From contig JAAOMT010000009.1 of assembly GCA_016748015.1 (NCBI GenBank), positions 2,092,200-2,156,199 on the forward strand: 64,000 bases of DNA. Reading direction: 5' to 3'. The position numbers and the translations under genes were made by a program. This DNA is from Geosiphon pyriformis (lineage: Eukaryota; Glomeromycota; Glomeromycetes; Archaeosporales; Geosiphonaceae). Of the stretch, positions 50,010 to 60,564 are shown in pieces. Every line of letters begins with the position of its first letter. Position 1 is the stretch's first letter. The notes beneath the pieces are model-generated. The model was not told the DNA's origin, did not search any database, and saw only the letters and a program-made list of their open reading frames with translations.

Positions 50010-52302
50010 TGTTGACTGAGAGTTTGTCCAAGCCTAGCTTGGCTAAGGCTTATTCAGATGTTTGGTTTTTTGTGAATCTTGTTTTGAGGAAGGTGATTTC
50101 GGATAAGCAGTTTACATATTTGGTGTCTGCAGTTCTGTTTCCTATCATCAGCTACAGGACCCAGTTTAGTTTCATTCCTATTAGTGTGTGTAATAAATAG
50201 GATGCTCTGATATGCAAAGGCCTAAAATTGAAGTCAGAACTGCCATTTGATTTTTCCAATGATGCACTTTATTATCTTTCATTGTATAATTTAAAGACTT
50301 TTGAACAAATTTAAGCTGAGAGTAAATCAGCATCTGTTATCAATTTTGCAAACTCAGTTGGTATTTTGGGTCATTTATTTTCTCATAGGTTTCATGATCT
50401 TCAGGTTTTTAGTTGGCACCCTCGTTACCCTTTGCTATTTCCAGCTCATGTTGGTGTTAATCCTTCAAATAACTTTTTGGCTGGTGTGGTTTGTATTTTT
50501 TCTGGGTGTGATTTGTCTTTGGACAACTCTCTGGCCTGTGTCTTTTGCTTTTAGGGTGGTACCCCTATGTCTATGGTTCTTGGTGAATCTTATTTTTTTA
50601 AGTGTGTCTCATTACTCAAACATTATGGAATCACTTTTATGGAACAGCTGCAAAACTGAAGTGGTGATGTCTTTGATTGGAAAACCTTCAAGCATTGAAA
50701 AAGGCTGGACCTCCATGGCCTGGTTCTTTTCTGGTTTGATCTCTCTGTTCGCTTTCTTGAGGGTGATGTTCTTCCTTCTAGGTGCTCTTTACTTATGGAT
50801 AGTGGTGCTGTCTCTGATGTTTGTCAGTCTCATGGTTTCAGTATTATTTGTAACAATCTGTTGGCCACTGATGCAGCCTGCCTTTCTGTGTATACAGATG
50901 GGTCTCTGTCTGATTTGGGTACTATTGATATGAAGACTGGTGCTGCAGTTTTTTTTTAGAACATTAACTCAAATCTAGATGTGAGAGTGTTTGGCATAGT
51001 TTTTTCTACTCTGATAAAGCTACAGACCATTGCTTTAGCTCTTGTGTGTGTTTCTCCTTTTCGGATGGTTGACTTATTCTCAAACAGCCAGGCTGCTCTG
51101 GATGCGTGCAAATCAGAATCTTTTTTGGCTTGTCCAGATTTCAGGAACTGGTGTTGAATTGAGCATCACCACATTACTAATGTCATTCATTGCAAAAATT
51201 TATGTGTGAATTGGATTAAAGTTAGGGGACATTTGGGTGTCTCAGGCAATGAGTGCACTGATACACTCACTAGAAATGCCATTCTCTCTGCCTGGCAACT
51301 GCCCCATTTGATCAGTGAAAAATTTTTGAGAGCTAGTGGTATTACAGTTTCTGGTAGTTTTAAACACTTTGTTCGTGATGTTTTCTAGTCTGTTTATTGT
51401 GCATGCTGGGAGGTTGGATCAGGCTTCCAGGTTATGCTAAATAGTTTGCATGCTGATATTGATTGGTTTAAGTTCTCTATGGTATGGCATGCGAATTCTC
51501 ATTTGGCTGCTGGTTTCACTAGTATACATACTGCTGGCCTTTGCACTTACTTTATGAAGGTCCTCTATCATTGGTTTCTGGTTGCTGTATGTAAATAGTT
51601 GTATAATAGATGTTATCCCAGTGTGGTTTGTTTGTTTTGTGGTGACGTTGAGGTCTCTAACTATGTTTTTTGTTGTCTGTTTGATGCTGCAGGTTATGTT
51701 CAATTGTTGGATGCTCATGTGTCTATTTGGGAGGCTTGTTCGGATCTATCTCAGTCTTTTTCATGCATTTTACAGTTGCTGTACACTTGTGTTTCCAATG
51801 TTGCTGTTGGTCTGGCTTTGTGCAAAGACTTTGTTTTCAATGATTGGTATCATGAATCTGCTTCTGTTTTTAGAAATCCTAAGATTGTGACATCGAAAGT
51901 TGTGGACTTTGTTTGTGAGTTTTGCTTCACATTCAGGGAGAATATTTGGCTGGTCTGTGCCAAACACTGAGCTTTTATGGACAAGAATGAGTTAATCTCA
52001 CGTAATGATTCTATTCCTATCTCAGTTTTTGGTTTATCCATGTTACTTTCAGCTGGTGTGGTTAAGTTGCTGGGTATTGCTGAAGCGTTTGGTGTAGGTT
52101 TTGGATTTCATAATCTATGTTCATTTTTTTCGGATATTGGGGATCTGGTTTTTGTTCATATAGGTGTGTAGTGTTGTTCTGATTGGTCTGAGTGGCTGGT
52201 CACATGTAGAAAACGCATGATTTGCTCCTAGTTTAGATTATTTGTATAATGTATGGTACTAAGGTGTGTTTAGACTTCATTCATTAAATGATTAAAAAAA
52301 AA
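50010..52302 (+). mobile_element. LINE copy 3, strongly 5'-truncated
   Basis: Starts abruptly in the RT C-terminal region of ORF2 and runs to the 3' end CATTCATTAAATGATT followed by an A-run (52293-52304). AAGTTTAA occurs at 50002-50009 and 52303-52310, a candidate 8-bp target-site duplication. Its 3' UTR is closer to that of copy 2 than of copy 1, so copies 2 and 3 are one subfamily. Confidence 0.87.
50012..52171 (+). pseudogene. LINE copy 3 ORF2, C-terminal 720 codons
   Basis: A single frame throughout with scattered stops; open pieces include 50012-50200 (RT thumb, VNLVLRKVISDKQF), 50366-50554, 51206-51388 (NWIKVRGHLGVSGNECTD of RNase H), 51599-51970 (CLFCGDVEVSNYVFCC finger, His to Tyr) and 51977-52171. 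The finger's ligand His is lost by what looks like a C-to-T change. Confidence 0.82.
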
Positions 52303-52319
52303 AAGTTTAAATTATAAAT

Positions 52320-53399
52320 ATTTTAATTTAAAATTAATATAAATTAAAATTTTATAATTTAATTTAACTTGTCAAGTCTTATATATAAGTAGATTTAATT
52401 TGGCTTTTTCAACTTAAAAAATAATAAGAATAATATATTTGTTTTTAAAAATAATATTTAATAGTAATACCAAAATAGATATAATAATTATGATTAAAAA
52501 AAATGTAAATTTAGAATAATTTAATAATTTTAAAAACTTATAATTATAATATTTTATATAATTAATATTATTTTTTACAAATAAAAAAGTTATTAATAAT
52601 AAAATAAAGCTTTAAATATAAATTAAAACAAACATAAATACTTAACTTAATGCCAAAATTATAAATCATATTAAGAAATCACAATAATACTAAATTAGAT
52701 ACAACCAGTATTACAGAACTATTATGTGGCAGAAAATCATATTTCTTATAATGTACTCTCAATTTAACAGTTAGCAATTACATAGTAGATCTGTAGCTTT
52801 TAGTAAAATTTTAGACCAAATTAATAACCAAAAACACACTATTAGAACTACTACCCAATAAAAATACTATACTAACTACATATTTTTTCAGCACAAAGTT
52901 TTTGGCTAGCAACATATACAAATGATTCGAAAACTCAGCCCCAAACAGAAATTGAATTATTACACTATTAGTAATATAAGCATCTAGTAAACCAGTTCAT
53001 GTTTTAATAGTTTTTAAAATCAAATATTTTCTGGTTTTAGCATTATAGATGCAAGAAAACATGTGATTAGAGTCTTCAATCAACTCATATCAAATGCACA
53101 ACACACTGAAATAATTAAAATTTTAATCTTTCTTTCTTTTTATTATAAGCAATTAGTGATAAAAAATCTTTATAAAATAAGATTAAAGCATTATAAAAGC
53201 AAAGCTAATAAAACCAAATTGAATTTGACCATTAAGATACCATATACTAAATGTTTTATTCATGTCAATTATGTTATACAAAGTACCATTTACAGTACTA
53301 TTAGCATATTTGAAGTCTCAACCAACAAAATTAATAGTTTCAAAAAGATGCCTAATAAAATAACAAACATTCTCAAAAACAAGTTTGTTTTCAACAGCT
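52320..53399. other. AT-rich, probably decayed LINE
   Basis: No gene. Composition is intermediate. It lies between copy 3 and a traceable old minus-strand LINE and is probably the 3' part of the latter. A 112-codon plus-strand frame at 53063-53401 is low-complexity and in the antisense direction. Confidence 0.45.
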
Positions 53400-54673
53400 A
53401 GAAAATGACATAATATATTAATAAATAGCATAAAATCAAACATAATAGCAACATTAGTAAAAAAATTAACACACTTATTGCTAACAACTTTGGAATAATT
53501 TTTGATCTTATTTTAATTAACTGATAAATTCTTTAATACAATAGTCTAACAAATATGTTCTTTTTCTATTCAATATTTATTGTAAAAATCAGAACTTGTA
53601 TTTTTCTTAAATAAGGTACTTATATCCAATAATGCTTGACTATCTGTAAACAAAACAACTGAGCTGAATATTAAAACATACTTTAAAGCAAAAGCAATAG
53701 TCTTCAATTCCATCAAAATTAAAAAAAGCAAATTATACACCTTAATCCCCACATTTTTGTTAATGTTCAGAAAGTAGACAGCAGTATCACTATAAATGCT
53801 TATAGATTCTAAACTCTTAATTAAACTATTTGTATAAACAACTATATTATTTGATCTATTTACTAAAAAATGCCTGCCAATAAAACCAAAGTTGCTCAAG
53901 CAACAATCAAAAGTAAGATAAAAAGCCAGAGCATAACTATTAGACAAACTACTATTCTTAATAAACTTGACTAACAAACTAAACCAACCAGAAATTGGTT
54001 CTCTAAGATCCAGTTTTTTTTATTTGTGAAAATTACTTTATATAAAACACACACTATAATAGTTTAGAAGCTGGTTTGCAAAAATAATACCAAATCTTTT
54101 TAATAAACCAATTATACTCAAATACTGTTCTAAGCCCAAAATATTTGCAACAGTAACATTATTACCAATTTAGAAAACATTTATCAGATTATTGCCCAAA
54201 TAGAGCCTATATATTGCCAGAATGTTGGTTATACTAACTAAAAAATCAATTTACAGGATTAATTAATAAAGTGTTTAGAAAACAAAGAGGTTGCCAGAAC
54301 ATTCAACTGACAGCCTATAGATTTATAGCTCTGTATTTAAACAATTTGCTGAAAATACTATTTAAATTGGTAAAAATCACCAAATTTGCCAAAGAGTTCT
54401 TAGTTTGTATTTGTTTAAAAGTCTTAAAACCATATAATTCAAAATGAAAAATGGTTTTATTGAAAAAATTCTTAGGTAAATTGGCCTTGAACTTCAGTTT
54501 TTTTTTTAATATCTTGTCTTATTTTTTATACACATTAGCAAAGACATGACTAAACTACAATCTATAACCAATTATTGGCTACAAAACAGCAGACATTAGA
54601 TAAAAAAACTATTTATCAAACACTGTTTTTCTTAAAACCAAATTTGTAAAAAACTTAATGTCCAAATATGTGT
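53400..54673 (-). mobile_element. Old minus-strand LINE remnant, interrupted by the Gypsy element
   Basis: RNase H text at 53570-53977 is still open for 135 codons and matches copy 2 (YTNSLIKSLESISIYSDTAV, MELKTIAFALK, FTDSQALLD). RT C-terminal text is found at about 54.3-54.67 kb (KFFTNLVL and YGFKTFKQIQ equivalents). It stops abruptly at the LTR border 54673/54674, so the LTR element inserted into it. The rest of the copy should continue beyond the right-hand LTR, outside the window. Confidence 0.78.
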
Positions 54674-55654
54674 TGTTATCAGAGGTTTTTGGTCTCCTTT
54701 CTTGAATGTTGTTGATGCCTGTTTGCTGTGAATTCACGTTTTTAGGAAGTAGTTGAACCTCCAGCAACTGAATTTATCTTCAAATTATCTCCTATAATTT
54801 GAACTTGCTAGGCTTATGAATGGAATGGCCAATTTTATGCCAGTTGCTTTATGTAGTTATGTTGTAGTAAACATCAACTCTTTCCCAGGAATTGCTCGTC
54901 TAAAAGCTCACTAAAAATGTGTAGTTATTTTGCTGTGAAAGTCAACTCTTCTACAGAAATCTTGTTTGTAGACTACCTTAATGATTGTAATAAGAAAAGA
55001 AAAAAAAAATAAAAGAAATGTAAAAGAAATAGGATTTTATCAAGGGAAACGTTTTTTTATCCAGGCCTGGAATCACTAACAGTTTACTGAAATTGGTAGC
55101 TAATCAATTTCAAAACATTAGTTGGATTTTGGAGATTTTCCAAGTGCAATAATTAAAGAATTTGGTTTTTTGAATTATTTGATATTTATTTCTTTTTGTG
55201 TACATAGGAATGGTTTTAAGTAATAAATCTAAAGTAAGATATATTTTCTCAAAGAGAGATGCTTTTCTTTTATACAACTTGTCATAACACTATTCTATGA
55301 ACTTGAACTTTGCTATTTTCTACAATTTCGCTGAACTAAAGATATATTTCAGTAAACTACAAGTTATTTCTGTGAACTATTAAATATTTTGGTGAACTAT
55401 CAATTATTTTGGCAAATTTCTACAAATTTCGACAAACTTTTGAATGTTATATAGTTTGGGGTATTGCATGATTGATCATCGCAATTAGGTTACATTTGTG
55501 TTGTGTACAAATTGGGTTATTAATTTAAATGATAATTTTGGACATTTTGCTAATGTAATAAGTGATAATTTGAAATGATAATATATGCTAATTAATGATA
55601 GGATTTATAAGATAATTTCATGCTAAATAATATCTCTAATTTTGTCTGGTAACA
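54674..55654 (-). repeat. Left LTR (3' LTR of the Gypsy element)
   Basis: Plus-strand edges are TGTTATC...GGTAACA, giving the TG...CA ends and short inverted termini expected of an LTR. From 54674 onward it aligns base by base with 63344-64000 with scattered substitutions (for example TTTTTAGGAAGTAG against TTTCCAGGAAGTAG). Length 981 bp. Confidence 0.9.
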
Positions 55655-55657
55655 TAA

Positions 55658-55667
55658 TCTCCTCCTC
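55658..55667 (-). promoter_or_regulatory. Polypurine tract of the Gypsy element
   Basis: In element sense GAGGAGGAGA, three bases upstream of the 3' LTR start TGTTACC. Position and purine content fit a plus-strand primer. Confidence 0.75.
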
Positions 55668-55777
55668 AAGACTGAGCTTCATCGAAGTCCAAGTACTGTC
55701 TGTAATTTCCAGATAGTAATCCAAAATTATTAAAGAAATTTGGTCTGAAAATTGTTGAAATTTCAGTTCTGTGAGCT

Positions 55778-56064
55778 NNNNNNNNNNNNNNNNNNNNNNN
55801 NNNNNNNNNNNNNNNNNNNNNNNNNNNNNNNNNNNNNNNNNNNNNNNNNNNNNNNNNNNNNNNNNNNNNNNNNNNNNNNNNNNNNNNNNNNNNNNNNNNN
55901 NNNNNNNNNNNNNNNNNNNNNNNNNNNNNNNNNNNNNNNNNNNNNNNNNNNNNNNNNNNNNNNNNNNNNNNNNNNNNNNNNNNNNNNNNNNNNNNNNNNN
56001 NNNNNNNNNNNNNNNNNNNNNNNNNNNNNNNNNNNNNNNNNNNNNNNNNNNNNNNNNNNNNNNN
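55778..56064. other. Assembly gap (287 N)
   Basis: Undetermined bases inside the 3' internal part of the Gypsy element. Reading frames reported across it are meaningless. Confidence 0.99.
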
Positions 56065-56155
56065 AGCTAATCAATTTCAAAATGTTAGTTGGGTTTTAGG
56101 GGGTTTTTCCAAGTACAATAATTAAAGAATTTGGTTTTTCGAATTATTTGATATT

Positions 56156-56189
<34 letters not shown>
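56065..56189 (-). repeat. Stray LTR fragment with T-run after the gap
   Basis: 56065-56155 matches LTR positions about 55103-55190 (AGCTAATCAATTTCAAAA.GTTAGTTGG...GAATTATTTGATATTTATT), although this should be internal sequence. A run of more than 30 T follows at 56157-56189. It is either a nested LTR piece or an assembly artefact at a repeat. Confidence 0.75.
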
Positions 56190-56190
<1 letters not shown>

Positions 56191-56241
56191 TTTTTGGTAA
56201 GATTGTTTCTAAATTATAAAGGAATAACTAGTAAAATTAAA

Positions 56242-57420
56242 TTAAGTGTTCAGGTTGGAAGGTTGTTTAATAACAACTATTGGTTCTAAGTTTTGGGAAA
56301 TATTTTCAGAATTGACTAAAGGGAAATGTGTACCAATTTGTAAAATTAATGGTTCAGGATTGTTTCTGGAATAATAGTGTTTCAAATGATCTCTATGTGC
56401 AACTTTTGCTAGGATTTTGTCATCAAGTCTTAGCTTGTATGATCTATTGTCTAGGACTTCATGGATAAAGAATGGTCCATCCCATTTATTTTCAAATTTT
56501 CCACTCCATTGTTTTTCAGCTTTAGTTTTGTGTAAGAGAACTTTGTTTCCGATTTTAAATTTATTGGTAACTGGAGACAATTCGTCATCATGTCATTCTT
56601 TTTGTCGAGCTTGGGAGTGTTCAATATGGATGGCTGCTATTCATCATTTTCCTTCCAATGTGCTAAGCAGAGTGTAGGCTCTTCGCTGAAGCATTTCTTG
56701 GAAATTGTTTTTATTGATTGATTGTGCTGGATATGTTTCCACTGTGAAACTAATTGGTAATGTTGCTGTCCTTCTGTAAGTTAAATCAAATGGTGTGTGT
56801 TTTGTGGTATCTTGTTTTAGTGTTCTGTATGCTAGCAACACTAATGGAATAAAGATATCCCATTCTTGCTCAAAATCAGTTGAGACTTTGGCTAATGACT
56901 CACACAATGTTCTGTTAAAATGTTCCACAAGTCTGTTTGTTTGTGAATGGTAAGGCGAAGACAGAGATCTTTTGACATTGAATCATTCACAAATTTCTTA
57001 TATTAAGTTGTTCACAAAATGTGTCCTCTAATCGGATAAAAGTTCAATTGGATATCTGTGTCTACAAATTATGTTTTCATAGATGAAATTTGCTACTGAT
57101 TTTGCATCTGCTTGTTGAATGGCTCTGGCTTTGGGCCATTTAGTAAGATAGTCTACAGCTACTGCAATATAACGGTTTCCTTGAGTGGTGATAGATAGTG
57201 GTCTGACTAAATTGATACCAACTTGGTCAAAGAGTTGTCCAACTTTGATTGAATTTAATAGTTCAGTAGGGTGTGTTTCTCTTTTTCTTTGACAACTATC
57301 ACAAGATTCAACATATTCGTGAATGTCTTTTCTCATTTGAGGCTAAAAGTAGTATTCTAGTGTTCTTTGGGTGGTGCTATCTTTTCCGAAGTGTGCTGAT
57401 GAAGGATCTGAGTGCATGTT
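56242..57420 (-). pseudogene. Gypsy integrase
   Basis: N-terminal zinc module: His-x7-His (MHSDPSSAHFG, about 57410) and CDSCQ. Catalytic core: the first Asp is Asn (GINLV at 57211-57213), the second Asp is present in LLSD but is followed at once by a stop, and the Glu is present in LVEHFNRTL. The C-terminus at 56242-56580 has WSGKFENKWDGPFFIHEVL and VAHRDHLKHYY, a GPY/F-like module. Integrase inserts the cDNA into the host genome. Several stops and the Asp-to-Asn change make it inactive. Confidence 0.87.
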
Positions 57421-57639
57421 GTATAATATGGTCTCTTTTTTCTGTTCTTGTATTAATCTGAGTAGTTTGTTTGGGTTTTTGAAATTTCAATGATAAATAA
57501 TATTGTTGTGTAGAAAATATTGTTTGGCTTGTTGTTATAGTCAATGTTTTTCATCTGGAGACCAATCTGTTGGGATTGTTAATGTTTCCAAATATTGTTT
57601 GAGATTGTTGTAGTTTTTTGAATTCATTGTTTGTTGGCT

Positions 57640-58050
57640 CTTTTGGTTGGTTAAGTTGAGTGTTGGTTTTTGTGTTTTCTAATCTTGTCTCATTCTGGAG
57701 AGACAGTCAACATTGGTGTGAAGTTTTCCTGGTTTGTGATGTACTATGTATTGATAGTTTGCTAAAAATTCTGTCCATCAGATTTGTTTTGCATTCAGCT
57801 GAGTATTTTTGTTCTGAAGCCATTTGAGTCCAATATTATCAGTGATAATATCAAATTCTTTAAGCCTGAGATAAAAGTTGAAGTGGTGTAGGGCCCAAAT
57901 TATGGCTGCTGTTTCTAGTTTTGTGGCAGGGTAGTTTTTCTCAGCTGGTTTTAATGTTCTGCTAGCATAAGCAATTACTTGCTCATTTCCGTTGTCATCT
58001 AGTTGTGATAAGATGGCACCAAAGGCAGTATACGAAGCATCTGTAGCTAG
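57640..58050 (-). pseudogene. Gypsy RNase H
   Basis: In the RT frame, LATDASYTAFGAILSQ (first catalytic Asp), then YASRTLKPAEKNYPATKLE (catalytic Glu) and FDIITDNIGLKWLQ (Asp) can be read, with stops scattered between. It degrades the RNA strand of the hybrid in an active element. Confidence 0.8.
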
Positions 58051-59235
58051 TCAAAATTGGTTGCTGAAATCTGGGTAGGCAAGGATTAGAGCTGTTGTTA
58101 GTTTTTCCTTAAGAATTCCAAAAGCTTTTTGGTGTTCGGTAGTCCATTTGTATTCAACGTTTTTGGTGGTGAGCTGGTTGAGGGGTTTTACAATTTCCAA
58201 GAATCTTTTAATAAACTTCTGATAGTAGAATACTAATCTTATGAATCCTCTTAGTTCTGTAATGTTTTGAGAAGTTTTGAAGTTTTTGACAATGCTAATT
58301 TTTCCAGAGTCTGGTTTAATTCTATCTTTACTAATAATATGCCCAAGGAAGGCCAAGCTTGTTTTTCCAAAGTAGCATTTTTTGATGTTGAGTTTTAGTC
58401 CTGCTTTTCATAATCATTGAAAAACTTCTCGCAGGTGTTTTAAGTATAATTTGAACAATGGAGAATAAACATCAATATTATTAAGATAAATGACTACTGA
58501 CTTCCAAAGAAGTCCTTGGTATACAACATCCATTAATCTCTGAAATGTTGCTGGTGCATTGCATAATCCGAAAAACATTACATTAAACTCATAATTTCTA
58601 TCTTGGGTAGTGAATGCTGTCTTGAGGCAATCTTTGAGATCCATAGCAACTTGCCAATAACCACTTTCTAAATCTAGTGTTGAAAAATATTTGGATTTTC
58701 CAAGGGCATCTAACATGTTATCAATCCAGGGAAGGGGGTAGGCATCTCCAATTGTAACACTGTTGAGTTGTTGATAGTCAACACAAAATCGGATCTTTCC
58801 ATTTTTTTTTTAACTAGCACTACAAATAAAGCCCAAAGACTCATAGAGGATTGGATGAGCCCATTGTTAAGCATTTGTTGTACTTTTTTTCAGATAAATT
58901 GGTGGCTTTCTGGAGCAACTTGATATGCTTGTTGTCTTCTTGGTTTGGCATTTCCTGTATAAATTTGGTGTTGGACCAAATCGGTTTTTCCTAAGTCATT
59001 GTTGTTTTCAGCGAAGATATCGGCAAATTCCGCAATTAGCTTTTTAAGCTGGGTCTGTTGTTGTGGTTCAAGTTGTCCTATGTTGATTTGAGATAGTTTT
59101 TCTATAACAACATAATAGTTTTCAGAGCTGGAGTTTGGGTTGATTTTTGGTAGTAAATGTCCAATAATTTCAGAGAAATCAGGAACTGTCTGGGGTAGTT
59201 CTTGTTGAAATATATTATTGTGAATAACTCCAATT
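58051..59235 (-). pseudogene. Gypsy reverse transcriptase with YLNN in place of YxDD
   Basis: RT N-terminus at about 58.8-59.0 kb (TGNAKPRRQQAYQVAPE, NNGLIQSS) is in a shifted frame; from about 58811 the frame matches gag and protease again. Motifs: RFCVDYQQLN, YFSTLDLESGYWQVAM, TAFTTQDRNYEFNVMFFGLCNAPATFQRLM, then IYLNNIDVYS at about 58468-58491, where the two catalytic aspartates of the YxDD box are both Asn (58477-58482). FLGHIISKDRIKPD and LRGFIRLVFYYQKFI follow in the thumb. Without the aspartates no polymerase activity is expected. Confidence 0.9.
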
Positions 59236-59241
59236 TCTAAA

Positions 59242-60555
59242 TTATTTAATAAAAATTATGGGGTAATTATTGGGGTTGTAAAAAGTAACTTGGACTTTCT
59301 TTGTTTCTTTTGGAATATAAATGTTTGGGATCAAAATATTATGTTCCAAGTAGACTTGTTCATTGGACTCAAAAATTTGTTGTGTGGTTGTTGGCTTTGG
59401 ACAGATGTAGATTTCTGGATGTTCTCCAAAGGATGAGATGGTAATTGGTTGTGGAAGTCTGAGAATCTGGTGGGATTCATTCTGTGTGTTAAGAGCTATA
59501 TTAACTGGAACTGTGAATTGTCTAGTTGAACCAAAACCTTGGGTTCCTCTATCGCTTTTTCCTAATTGTTCTCTTTGATTGACTAGTTGCAAACCCGAAA
59601 TGTTGATTAGGGGTAGATAAATAGCTTGGGCAATTTTTTCAGCATGTTTGATCTTGAATGGTTTGTCAGTTTCATTTTGAAGCATCACTGTAATGTCTCC
59701 AGTATATCCAGCATCGATTATTCCTCCTCTGACATTGATTCCTTTGCTTGCCAGAGAGGACTGGGAGGTAATTTGAACCATTGCTCCTGGTGGAATTTTG
59801 AGTGCAATTTTGAGGTTAATTTTTGTGAGAGATTTGGGTTTGAGAACAAGAGTATCCTTGCCTGGATATCTTAGGTCATATCCAGCATCAATTTCGTGTG
59901 TTTTTTCGAGTTTTATTCCTTGTCTGTTGTTGTTGAAGTATTTAAGTTGTAAGGCAGGCTGATTTTCAATAAGGTAGATGGGTGTTGTTTCAATTTCTTC
60001 TGTTGCTTCAGGTTCTCCAAATTCAATTTTGTTCTCATCATTTTTACTGGGCAAGGGGATACTAAGAGTGTAGTATTCAGGACACCACTGTTCATCACAA
60101 GACATAATGCATTCTCCACATAGCCTAATGTTTATTTGCTCTAATTGTTGAATTTGAGCTTCTTGGGTTGGGTAGTTGTGACTTGCAATTTGGTGGTAAA
60201 CTTCTACTTCGTCTTTATAATCAAATCCAGCTAATTCCATGGTGTATTCAATGTATTCTGCTTCCTTCATTTGACAAACATCTTCTTTGGTAGCTCCATT
60301 AATTAATGCTATTGCTAGGTCAAAAATCATCTTGGCATCATGGGGGTAGTGATAAAGTTTGTTGAGAGCACTGTTGTATGCTGCATTAAAGAGTGTTCCT
60401 CTTTTTACTTTTTCTGAAATTGATAAAGCATAGTGGCAGGTCTGATCGCAGACTCCTCCTCTCATGGCTACATCAATCCAATTGCATTCTTCCAGTAGCA
60501 TATCTCCACAAGTCAAACAAAGGGTGTTGTCCCATTTTCCGCTCTTTTTTATTAG
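59242..60555 (-). pseudogene. Gypsy Cys-rich module and dUTPase domain
   Basis: The longest open frame of the element (60516-59242, 424 codons). N-terminal part: Cys-rich pairs LCLTCGD, GGVCDQTCHY and LCGECIMSCDEQWC, with helical text between. Residues about 186-331 (59524-59961) are a trimeric dUTPase: motif 1 DAGYDLR, motif 2 SQSSLASKGI, motif 3 GGIIDAGYTGDI with catalytic Asp and Tyr, motif 4 EKIAQAI, motif 5 RGTQGFGST. Motif 2 has Gln where the family has a phosphate-binding Arg. dUTPases convert dUTP to dUMP and lower uracil incorporation; in some retroelements they are encoded between protease and RT. The upstream stop at 60565 joins it in frame to the protease. About 90 residues after the dUTPase have no known fold. 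Confidence 0.9.
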
Positions 60556-60564
60556 ATGGTCCCA

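Noticed and set aside
50301-50933. 210-codon hydrophobic frame in LINE copy 3
   Set aside because: Wrong frame relative to the ORF2 alignment; the Phe/Leu-rich text is a frame-shifted reading of ORF2.
53063-53401. 112-codon plus-strand frame
   Set aside because: AT-rich, Lys/Ile/Asn low complexity, opposite to the decayed LINE's direction.
55752-56099. Open frames across the N gap
   Set aside because: Consist of undetermined bases only.
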